This document shows, piece after piece, positions 20,613 through 32,600 of a DNA stretch of 37,870 nucleotides (within the stretch, counting starts at the first letter, position 1; each line of letters begins with the position of its first letter). Location: NCBI GenBank assembly GCA_000310025.1, contig FN649754.1, positions 1,007,884-1,045,753 of the forward strand, in the 5' to 3' direction. The DNA is from Ectocarpus siliculosus (lineage: Eukaryota > Sar > Phaeophyceae > Ectocarpales > Ectocarpaceae). A program made the translations under genes and the position numbers. The notes beneath the pieces were generated by a model. The model did no database searches and was not told the origin of the DNA. It saw only the letters and a program-made list of their open reading frames with translations.

Positions 20613-23600
20613 ATGGATCAGCAGCAGCAGGCGGCAGGCGGCCGTTGTGAGGACGCCGCCGCGGGCGGGGAAACAGCGGTAGCACCACCAGCAGCACCAG
20701 CAGCAGCCGGAGAGAGCGGCATGACGCCCTTCCTCATGGCGGTCAGGAGCGGCACGGGGCAGGCGATCGTGCGCCTGGTGGAAAACGTCGGCGACGGCGT
20801 CCTTGGCGACAACACCCCCGACGGCGCGTCCTGCCTGCACCTGGCAGCCGAGCGGCGGGGGGATGGCATTGTCCGCCTCATGCTGGACACATGGAGAGAA
20901 GGGGGGTTGCTGCCGCACGTCGATGCTCGGGATCGGCAAGGGTTTTCGCCTTTGCACGTGGTGGGTGTTGTGATACTAGCAGAGGCGGAGGCGTAAGCGC
21001 GCCACACACCGCGTAGTAGATAAAATTTCTGTTGCTGTTGCCGTTGCTGTTTCTGTTTCTTCTCTTTCGACAGCAGCAGCAGCGTACCCCCGGTCTCTTT
21101 TTCTCCGCCCTCGAGCATGTCGACGACGAATCGAAACAATCTCAAACAACTCCACATGGGCAGCACACCGACAGCGAGACTCAACGCCGACAGCCGGGGC
21201 AGCCCACGGTTTCCATGCCTCTGCTCGCCACCGGACGCACGTGGCTACACTGCGGTTGCTAAATTGAGCTGGGTGCTCGACCCACGTACAGTATTGCCAG
21301 AGTCCGCACAGGCAGTTCTTCTGCGTACCACCACCCGAGTTTGTTCCTCCGCATCTCATGTGCTCAAGTGTACACAACATCGCATCCCAACACAGGCGTG
21401 CATGCATGGGAATGTGGAGGAAGCGACGGATCTGCTCAGGCGGGGAGCGGCTGTCGGGGCCAAGAATGAGCGAGGCTCTACCCCGCTGCATTGGGCGGCG
21501 AGCCGCGGACACTCCAGGGTGAGAACCCCAGGTCCATTTACGTTCTGGTACAAAGTGGGGTGACTCCTTAGGTCCCAAGCCAAATCATCCCTACGGCCAA
21601 CGCACGCCCTTGCGGTCGCGGACTGGGCGAGAACACGCTTGTTGCGCCGCGTTGTCGGAATGCGGAACGGAGAGAGGGCACCGGAGAGGAAAATTGACCG
21701 CTAGAACCAACGCTCGACGAATCAGAGGGGGTGAACGCCTGTAGAGGGGAAGAGCCACTAGACAACAGCCCCTCAGTACTGCCACTTGGAGAACCCAGCT
21801 GCATGGGAGGCAATTAGAGTTGGTGTGAACTGCGCACGCCGAGCCGTGTTCGCCACCGCCGGCTAGGCGACGACACACCAGCCCTTTTCACAAGCTCATG
21901 CTAACAACAGTTACGGCGGTGGACGGACATCACGGTGTCTGGAAACGTACAGCGTGCCTGCTGCGCAGCACAGGATTTCCGGTCACGTATCTACGCTTGA
22001 CAGAGACGGCGTTCCAGATAGGGTGCAGGCTTGGCTTATGTTGCAGCAACCATGCGGAAAATGATTCTCTGTAAAGACTTCAATCCCTCCCCTGGTGTGC
22101 ATATACATCGACCGGTAGTCTCTGTTGTATGCACATTTTCAAAAACAAAACCTGCGTTGCGGTAAGCCGCCACATATGATCTGCCTCGTTTTGCGCCCTC
22201 CCCGTTTTCCCACTGACATTTCCCCACTGAAATGCTCGCGACAGCGCGAAAGATAGTTGCATCTGGAACGCTACCCCCCCCAGACACAGCATCACAATCT
22301 GTGTTGCTGGTACTGCTTGCAGCCATTTACTGCATGCGGCTTGTCCCGTTCTAAGCATCCTGGTTTCGGTGACGTCGCTAACGCATGGTGGGCGCGTTTG
22401 CCTCGACCCTTCCCCTGCATTTCTGAACCGATGTAGTCCTCACCGAAACGAAGCAAATTCACATCTTCCACGGATCATAATTAGTAAGAAAAAAGCCGTG
22501 TCCCCGTAGAATAGGGTCCATCACGGCAATCAGAGCCTTCCCCTCTTCTCCTATGACCACACCGATTCGGAGCACCGCCGGAATCGTGCCGAACGCCTAC
22601 ACCCTGACGCTACCCCACTTCTAATGGCACAGGTCGCCCCACTTCCACTAGCACAGGTCGTTGGAATCTTGCCAAACGCCTGCCCCCCGACACTGCTCCA
22701 CTGCTAATGAAACAGATCGTCAAGCTATTGGCTGGTGTGTACGGTGCGGAGGCGGCGGTGCCCGCGGGGAACGGGTCCACCCCCCTCCACTGGGCGGCTT
22801 CGAAGGGCAGGCGCGGGGTGATGAAGGTTCTTCTCGGAACTTTCTGCGTGCAGGTGGGAATAATCCTATCTCGTTGTCTCGGTCTCTCCCTGTCTCTGTC
22901 TTGTCTGTCTGTTTGTCTGTCTGTCTGTCGGTCTGTCTGTCTATCTGTCTGTCTGTCTGTCTGTCTGTCTCTCGTTTTACCTTTCTCCCTTTTTGTCTCG
23001 CTTGTTGCGTCGGGAGTTTGTGGTTGGTGGTTGCTCTCTTGCTTTCTCCCTTGCTTCCGTCGATTCGTCGCGTGTCCGCGTTCTTGTGTGGTACGGGTGC
23101 ATGACGCCCCCGGCTGTCGGGATACCAACCTTCGGATGGCCAGAATGCTTTGCTCGAAATATGATGAGAACGCGTTTGGTTATACCCTACCAAACGCACC
23201 CTTTGTGCCTTTCACGGATTCCGAACAATGCCAAATACTAGGTGGACGTGAAGGATGACAAAGGCTGCACCCCGTGTCTCATGGCCGCCCTCAACGGCCA
23301 CATCAAAGCGGTGGAACTTTTGTTGGACAGGTTTCAGTCCAAGGTAGTTATTTTTTTGTTTGCAGACGTCAGTCAGGGGTAGAAAGCGTTGGTCCATACT
23401 GCAGGAGTGATGTCCAATGAGACGAATTGCGTACATGAAGGAGGGGACATGTTGTTGTACATATGTACTCATTTTCGTATTGCCGGGTTAGCGCCGTGCC
23501 TGGTCACACGACTGCTGTGGCTTTTTGGTCCAGGTGGTTCCCTCGCCAAGCCTTTTCGGGGATCCAAGAGGTGGATTTTTTTGTGTGCGTTTTTTGTCGT

Positions 23601-26600
23601 GTCATTCGTTCTTGGCGTCTGTCTTAGCTTCTTCGGCACAATTTATTCCGCGCGCACCCGCTGGGGATGACAGAAGGAAATCAGCTGGAGGGTTAGAGAA
23701 GGTTTATACACCGTATGTCGTATTGCGAGCAGTTGGTGGGTGGTAAGCATCGCTCAGCTAGAGCTGGCGTTGAGATATTCCTAATGTTTGTACGGGCTGT
23801 GGGCAGTAGCAGGAGAACCTTGTACGTGTTTCATGCGGTGATGCGATGCCCAGCCTATCGCCTTAATGTCAGCCTTCTTCACCTCTTTGGTTCCTTATCC
23901 TCAGCCCAGAAAAGCGTTGTGCGACTGTCAATCTGCTGCCGGCAGTGACGTCATTCCCAGCCTGTCGCCCTAATGCCAGCCTTCCCGGCCGCCTTACCCG
24001 ATGTCGTCCACCCAGATAACGTTGTGCGACAGGAAGAGAACCAACCTGTTGCACGCCGCTTGCGAGATGGGGCACGGCCGATTGGCCAGCACTCTGATCG
24101 ACAAGTATCACATGTCCGTGGAGGTTCAGGATCGCAAAGGTAAGGTGCTGTCTGATGTCGTCTGCTCTTCATTGTCGAGGTGGTTGTGTCTTGAAGTTGG
24201 TGCTGAGATGTCGGCGTATCTGTGTGCTTGTGGCCTGATTTACTTGTGACCATGTCTTACTTGCTGGTACAGATAATGGGGTCCAGCTTTATTGCCGATA
24301 TGTGCCCTGAAAATTCACCCGCACTATACCGGACGTGCATTATGAAAAATACTGATAGCGACTTGGAATTCATTGTGTGCGCCGAAAACACCACCACTAT
24401 ACCGGGCATTGGCACTATTCAACCGCGGCACTGGGGAGGGACCCCCTCTGTATTGTTGTGGCAATGGTGTGGGTGTATGAGAAGCGCCCTTTTTACGATT
24501 GCTTTGTGATCATACACTGCTATTGTTACGGCCTGCTCTGCCGGCGTAACAATACTTACTTTGACAACAATTGGTGCACTACTGCGACAACAGCCCATAC
24601 ACCGTTGGAGGCATGCGTGACAAAAACAAGCGTTTCACCCGCACTCCGGTTGGTTGCCAACGACGAAGTACGTCATTCTCACCTGCACCTCTTGTTGTCG
24701 AAGGTATGGGGGCATGGTTTCGATTGGCCGAAAACAGATTGTACTGATGTGGCGATTTTTTTCTTTTTGTTGGTTTGCAGGATGTAGGAAGCGGGCGAGA
24801 ATGTCGAGAGGAAACATCAAAACGCCCTTCATGCGCCGTAAGCGCGTGAGTTGCATTGCCTTTCTCCACTGCGATTAGGATTTTTGTTGTGTTTCTTTTG
24901 AACCGTGTTCCTGTTTTGTTGGATGTTTTATGGAGGATCGGCTCTGCTTGTATATCAAACATCTCTGATTTCTTCAATCTCGTCCAGGCTGACGGTTACA
25001 GCTGCATTTACGACCGGCCCGTCCCGTTCTCGCTTCCTCCGCATTGTATGACCCAATCACGTGCAGGCCTCACCCCGCTCGCGAGGGCTGCCCAACGCAA
25101 TCAGGTACGCTGCTGCTGTGCCGCTTTCTGTAGGAGATGCTAACCCTAAACCCATCCCTATCCCTAACTCTAACCTTACTGTTAACCCTAACCCTAACCT
25201 TACTGTTAACCCTAACTCTGACCTTACTGTTAACCCTAACCCTAACCTTACTGTTAACCCTAACCCTAACCTTACTGTTAACCCTAACCTTACTGTTAAC
25301 CCTAACCTTACTGTTAACCCTAACTCTGACCTTACTGTTAACCCTAACTCTGACCTTACTGTTAACCCTAACCCTAACCTTACTGTTAACCCTAACCCTA
25401 ACCTTACTGATAACCCTAACCCTAACCTTACTGTTAACCCTAACGCTAACCTTACTGTTAACCCTAACTCTGACCTTACTGTTAACCCTAACGCTAACCT
25501 TACTGTTAACCCTAACCCTAACCTTACTGTTAACCCTAACTCTAACCTTACTGTTGTAAACGTTAGTGCCTCAAGGTAGTGGATCCTTAACCTTGCGGTT
25601 GTATGAAGGTTGTGAATCGGTTAGGAACCTTGAGGGTGTGGATGTCAAAGGCTGCTTTCGATGTAAACAGATGGAACGTAGTCGTATTCGGCTGGTTAGG
25701 TGTTGATGTGCCGAAGTAAAGGATTCTGTAGATGTAAGGGATTCCTGGGTGACCCCGGCTGGTCCATCCATCAGGTAACCAATGGTGTGCAGTTTGACGT
25801 CCCGGAATGAATAGCACGATATCAATCACAAGCACGGATAACTTTCCCTTGGCCTGCTGTCTGGCACGGTCTCGATGCCTCTCTACTAGGGTTAGCATTT
25901 ATGTTTTTTCCCAAGCAGAGTAGTGCTGCCATGATCCGGACGTCCGTACACACAGACGCACACGCAGTTACACTCTTCTTTCTTCGTTCCTCTCGTGAGC
26001 GTGTGTGCATGTAGAGGTTTCCCGGTTGTGGGTGGGAAAGCACGGGTAAGCTGTCCACTCTACGCATGTCCTCCCCAGCCCCAAAAGATAAAAAAATTAA
26101 ACTGTACTCTAATATATTCTTTCAATGCAACATCTCCACCGTACATTGTTTATTGTTGGCGTACAGTAGTGCTGCCATGGTACGGACAGCCGTACACACA
26201 GACGCACACAGTAACCCTCTCCTTCCTTCGTTCCTCGTGAACGTCTGTGCATGTGTAGAGGTTTTCCGGCTGTTGGTGGGAAATCACGGCGGGTTATCAT
26301 ATCCACTTTATTTGTGTATACTTGGGTACTTCAATGCAATGTGTCCACCCCACGTAATTATTGCGTGGGGTGAAACCGTGCATAGAAGTTTTCGTTCTTT
26401 TTCTCCTCGTTTTCGTTTGTTTGGGGGGGGTCATCCCATTATTTCTCGTTAATTCTGAACGTCAGTCTTCACGCCTTGTGTGTACCGTAGGTAGAGGTTT
26501 TCCGACTATTGGTGGAAGACCACGAGGCTCGGCTGGACACCGTAGCAACCAATGAGAGCGGCCTGCTTCACGTCGCCTGCGAGTCGGGAGCGCTGGATGT

Positions 26601-29600
26601 TGCCAAGATTTTGCTGGAGGAGCATGGGTGAGTTTTTTATTTTTATTTTTTTTTCCGCTTGTGCCTATGGTGCTGTCCCTGCACACGTGGCTGTCGTTGT
26701 TGTTCCCCCCAATGGCCTATTTATCTTCTTAGCCAAACATATAACATTCGTTCGTGTCCAGAAGTGTATGGTTTCAGCTACAGCATCCAGGGCTTGCACC
26801 CCTCCCTTGTTTGTCATTACTCTGGGTTCGAACTTCGATGACCTATTCATCCCCTTTGTCAATAGTACACTCTTCGTTTCCAGACGTGCGATATCGGTCT
26901 GTTCATTTTCTGCTCAAAGCCCCCAGGACCCCCCCCCCCCCCTTCCAATCCGAATTTAGGTTTGAAGTGGACGCGCGAAACGCAAACGGCGACACGCCCG
27001 CCCTCCTCGCCGCCGCCTGCGGCAACGCGGACGTCCTGGCCCTCCTCGTGGATACGCACGGGGCAAGCCTGGACGCTCGGGACGACCAGGGGGTCGGGGC
27101 CCTGCACGTGGCTTGCGAGAGACGCCAGTCAGGTGTGTGTGTTGTTTTTCTATTGTCAAAATTGTCATCGACCGTGCTAGTCGTTGACCAATGAAAAAAC
27201 GTCAGTCTCAAGGTGTTTGTGTCTTTATTATTTGGCGTAGGCCGCGCTAACCGGCTGCCCATCAAAAAGACGTCAGCCTCAGGGTGTTGCGTCTTTCCTA
27301 TTGGCATCGACCGCGCTGACCAATTATAAAGCATCAGTCTCACGGCGGGATATAAACTCCTATCACCCGTTCTTTGGTCACAGCGTTCTACCGACAGGGG
27401 GGACGAAGGAGTCGGTGTTCTGCGCTTGTGTAGAGGCGGTTTTTGCGCCAAAGTCCCGAGCTCAGTCATGCCGACCCTTACCTTAACCTCATGCCCACCT
27501 CTGTCGAATGCACATTTCTACGTTTCCTCAACCTTGCCCTTTTCCCCGCCTCCGTCGAATGCTTGTGCCTATGTTTTCCGCTTCAAGGTGTGGCTTCAGT
27601 TTTGCTGGAGTCGTACGGGCTGCCCGCTGACAAGGCGGGTCCCAGCGGAGCAACTGCCCTCCACGTGGCCGCCCGGGGGGGGGACACCGACCTCGTTGAG
27701 CTCCTCACGGGGCCCCTCGGCAGAGCCGACATCGGCTTGAGGGACGGCACGGGTAGCCAGGCGCTGCACATCGCTGCGGGGTGCGGGCATCTGGGCGTGG
27801 TTAAGGTGTTGGTGGAGAAGGCTGGTGCCGATTTAGGTGAGAATTGGGTCGGGGGGGTACACTCCAATGGGGAAAGGCCACTGATTTGATTTTCATTTCA
27901 CTCTGTGATAGGTAGGGAGGAGAGGGGACGGGGGGTATTACAATGCGAAAGACCACGAATTTGAGTTTCATTTCCAGCCAGTGGACAGGGCTGTTTCTGT
28001 GCTTCGGCGCTAGTCACGCTTCTGCTGCTGTGTTCGCTGCTGCGTGCGGTGCTGCATGTTCACCATACAGTACCGTTGCCTCTCTCACACATCTGCCAAT
28101 GCTTTACTGAAGGCCGTCGAGCTTCTGGAAGCTACCGCGCGTTCAGGACCCCGAAACAACCGCATCACTGCTATGTTCTTTCTATTCCGAAGTCACGTTA
28201 CGCAAGAAGCATTGGTCAACGGCTTCGTCACCGGTGTAACAGCCGTGGCGCGAACGCTGTGCCAGCTATGTCCTATCTGTTGCGAGTTCACGCCACGCAC
28301 AGAGTCAATGCTCATCCGTGATGGACCCCGATGCAAACAACCCCCCCCGCTCTCACGAACGCTGTTGCTCGCTGTGCAGGAGCTCGAGATAGCTCCGACA
28401 AGAGCGCGTTAGACGTAGCAGTAGCCAGGGTCAACACCGACGTCGCGGACTACCTGAGAGAAGCCCTCCCTGAGGGGCACCGCGAACGACATCGCTGCAA
28501 GAGGAGGAGAGGGTTCGAGAGAGCGGGCAGGTGGATGCGCCTGGCGCGGGCCGAAGGGTTTCTGCAGAACTTGGTGAGTCTGATTTCTGACTCTGCCGGG
28601 GTACATTATGATTTTGACTCCGTCCGCGCCCCAGCGTAGGTGGTTATTGTTCACATTCCGTGCATCCATGCTGGTGTTCGCTTTGCCTTGTATTCTGGCT
28701 ACTTGGAGCAAAAACAACATCGTGTGTGGTAGCTTTTGTTGTTTGAATAGTAGACGATGTACCTGAGGCTACTAGAGGCGAATTACCTTACATCGTGCAT
28801 GCTATTTGGATTGTGGCACGGGCTGTGTAATGTAATGTACTGCGCGAGAGCAATAATATTGAGTCATGCTTGTCGGTAACCTGTCGTTTTGCCACGCGCA
28901 ACAATACGTGAGACTGCTGGGCCTTTCCTGTCACATCATCAATCTACGTAGGTGTTCAAGCAGGTCAAATGTCGGGTTTGCCACACACCGCGAAAACGCC
29001 TCACCTGTTAAGGGGCGGCGTGTCGGACGATTTTTTTTTGCCGCTGTGGTGTGTGGACGCCATGTACTGCTGTGTTAGCGTCTCGCGTCCCACCTGCCCT
29101 CACCATTGGCGTGTCATGAGGGTGTTTGGGTTAAGGGTTAGAGGAGATGTTCGGTTTAGCGTACGCCGCCATTACGCCTCACGTAGGGGTGGCGTGTAAG
29201 ACGGTGTTTTCTCTGCCGCGGAGGTGTGTGGATACCACATGCTGCTGTGCTCACGTCTTGCGTACCTCGTACAACCCTCACCGTTTGGCGCGTTTAGAAT
29301 TTTCTGGCATGTTCGGTTTAGCACACACCGCCAATACGCCTCACCAAACGGGGGGCGTGTCAGAGGGTACTCTCTCTGCGGCTGTGACTACATGCTGCTG
29401 TGCTGGCGTCTCGAGCCCCTCGTGCCATTATTTGCGGCACCGTAAGCGTGTCGTGAGGGGCGTTAGGGTTGAGGTTTCTAGACCCTGGCGCGCCTCACCC
29501 CTTTGTATGTCGCACCGTCAGGGTGTCGTGAGGGCGTCGGTTGTGTCGCGAGCGTTGCTCGGCCCAAGGTGAAACTGTTGGCGTTTTGGCAAGACGGCAC

Positions 29601-32600
29601 GCGGATCCAAATACTCGAAGCACCACCACACACTGGATTAACCCAGTTTGTTGCAAGTTATAGGTCCAGCCAAAATCGTATCCGCTCATTGGGAGAGGCT
29701 GTACAGCAGTCCCGAGGGACGAAGGCTGACTTGTTTTTGACAGAAAAGTGTCGCCAAATGCATGGGACGCTTGCCACACTGAAGCCAAGTCAACCAAATT
29801 TTCCAGTTCTAGTCTATGCAGACTCTTACCCACAAGGGGACATGCGGCCTGGGAGATATGTTTTCATCAAGTCAGGGGCCGAGGAGAGGTCACACAGCAG
29901 GATATCACACAGCGTACAACCTCACACAAGCATGGTAGACGAAGGTTTCCCACTCGCGTTTCCCACAACGGCGAAATAGTGATGACTACGGTGCCGTAAT
30001 CAGACATTTCTGTGCCCCAATGTGTCCCCATGTTGGCGTCCACTACTAAACAGTTCAGGACCAAGTCGACAGAAGGGGGGGTCTATTGTATAGGAGTAGG
30101 ATTTTGTGTAATATAGTACCGCCTACACCTCTTTGTAGATGGGTTTTATTCTGTGGCACTAACACCTATACAATATGGAATATGTAGACTTTGGTTTTTA
30201 CGAACGTCTTTCTTGAGGACCGTGTCCAGCTTCCTCCGCACTTTTCTACGGACCACACGCGCGCATACGTATGTCACGGTATGCCCGTGTTCCGAGATAT
30301 CCCGCCCGCTGCTGTACGGGCTTCAACCTTGTCCTGCTGATGGATGTCCACTGCAGCTACCCCGTCAGCAGCCGTGTTCAACTGTCGCGGTGGATCGTTT
30401 GCCGCCTCCGGCAAACGCGCGGTCTGGCTCAAGCACAACGGTTTCCGGGGGGATGCGTCGCGGGAACACCCGCGGTGCACGTACCCCGCGTGTCAAAGGC
30501 CCTTGGGCCACATCATCGAGACATGCTACCGAAAGAAGCAAGAGGAGGCTCCGCACGGCGAAGCGCGTAGAGGACAACACCGCCCAGATCAAGCGTAGAA
30601 GCCAACAGAACCTCCGAGGGAAAGAAAACCACAGGAGTCTATAATAGAGTTACTTGGTCATGACAACAAGTAAGATTTAAGAGAAAATGAAAACGCCTCG
30701 AGTCAAATGACCTCGGCTTCAGCCCAATGGGCGGCTCCCACGGCCATGGGTGCATCGTTCGAATGGAAAGTGTAGCGATGGACGTTTGGTGACCACGTCA
30801 CGGAACCATCACGTCTCTTCATTGCGCTTGGCCAATGGTTGGGAAGGTCGTCATCACGTGACCTCCTCAAGTTGGCGTCTGACCCAACACTGCCTTCTTT
30901 TATCGATCAGAAGAAGGCGTTGTCGTGTCAGGCTCTAGCTTCAAGAGGTCACGTGCGACTATCGGCCAAACGCGAAGAAAGAGACGTGCTGGTTAGGTGA
31001 TGTGGTCACCATACGTCCACCGCCACACGTTTGATTCGAGCGATCCACCCACCTGAGTACACACCCGCCCAACCCCCCCCCCCCCCCCCAACCCCCCCAA
31101 CCCCAGGCCCTCGAAAACGTGTACCTGTTGCCGGTGTCCGTCCTGCTCGACGTGGGCCGCTTCCCGTCCCACTACGACGCCAGCCGGAGGAAGCAGCTCG
31201 TCGCCGCGAGCGACATCTCCCCGCAGTCGCAAGTGCTACTCGTGACCCACCCCTGGGAGTCTCCGGGTAACCCGGACCCATCCGGGAAGCAGTTCTCAGC
31301 CCTTCGTCGCTTTCTCGAGGGGAAGGCCATGGGGGGCTCCACGGATGGTGGGGAAGGACGGGGGGGCAGCGCAGAAGGGGGGGACTCCGCGGACGAGGGG
31401 TTTGGGTACGTGTGGCTGTCGTTCTCGTGCACCAGCTCCAATCGGATGAGACCGGCGTTCCAGACCCACCTCGACAACGTTCTTACAGTGAGCTTGGGAC
31501 GATAATGGTACCCTATGGTACATAGCGTTGGTAGCCTTGGTTCAATGGTAGTTTGTTGGCCTTTCCAAGACTTTCCGTGGTGGTTTGTTTTTTTCCTATC
31601 TCGACTGGTGGTGGCGTTGGACGTTTGGTCTTTGTGTCTTTTTTTTTCGCTCTGTGTGGGTTCCGCTAGGCCGAACTGTGGGTGTTTTGTGTGTACTGTC
31701 GTCGATGTGAGCCACCTACCTAGTTGGCCTGTAAAGACATCCGCGTTTGAGTTGGACCGATACGGATGCTAGAAGGTACTGAGAAGAACGGGTTTTGATG
31801 TGAAGCCAACGCCACCAAAATCTTTCCGCTGGTTCCTGAACACCTCTTGCCTGGCTTTGTTCTCTCTCCTTGCGTAGTTGTATCTTTCGTTTGCTTTGAT
31901 TGCGGACGCACGCACGGCCTAGGTGTTGCGCTCGTGTGTCGCCTCTTCGTCGCGTCACAGATGACGGTTTCATGTCGATCAAGACTTCGCCTGCTTTCCC
32001 CCGCTGTCTTTCCCTCGCTACAAGCAGTACTCGTGATTGTATACCGCTTCTTTGTTGCCTTAGCTTGCGTTGACCACGCCGATCGGCCGATCAATAAAAT
32101 ATGCCAGTCTTTGCAGCCGAAGTGTGAGTGTGTGTGCGTTTTTCTTGATTTTGCGTCGACCGCGCTAGCCGGGCGACCAATGAAAAGACGTCCTCACACA
32201 CGGTGGGCTATTAGAACTCGAATTTTGGTGTGTGTTTTGAAATAACATCGACCGTGCCATCCGCCTGACAAATGTGCGTGGGCGTGTTCTTCTAACACCG
32301 TGTTGGTGACGACGTGGGCAGGCTTGGTGCTTCTGCGACCACGCGCTCGTCCTCCCGGAAACCGTCACCCGCGCCGCCGAGGGTTTCACCTACACAGACG
32401 TGGAAGGATACGTCGAGAGGGGTTGGTGTTGCGTGAAGCTTCTCTGCGCGTTGCACCTCGGTAAGCTGGTCGTGTACACCCTGGGTTTGCTGATTGGCTG
32501 TTGACCGTCGACTGGAGTCGAAGCTCCCGGTGCCGTGTTGTGGGGGAGGGGAGGGGAGGGTTGCTCGTCTTTTCTATTGTTCGTTTTTCGCTGTTCGTTT

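Noticed and set aside
22610-23199. Minus-strand ORFs with DRQTDRQT repeats
   Set aside because: Translation of the TCTG microsatellite opposite exon 3 of gene B.
25140-25556. CRISPR-like array
   Set aside because: Spacers are not unique; all units are the same telomere-like sequence, and the setting is eukaryotic.
25061-25579. Long repetitive open frames (NPNLTV and LTLTLLL repeats) as a repeat protein
   Set aside because: They are produced by the minisatellite period being divisible by three, lie in an intron, and are out of frame with exon 6.
29503-29979. Open frame in intron 10 as a separate gene
   Set aside because: Both strands are open, no family recognised, and it lies amid tandem repeats and MITE-like sequence; possibly a transposon remnant.
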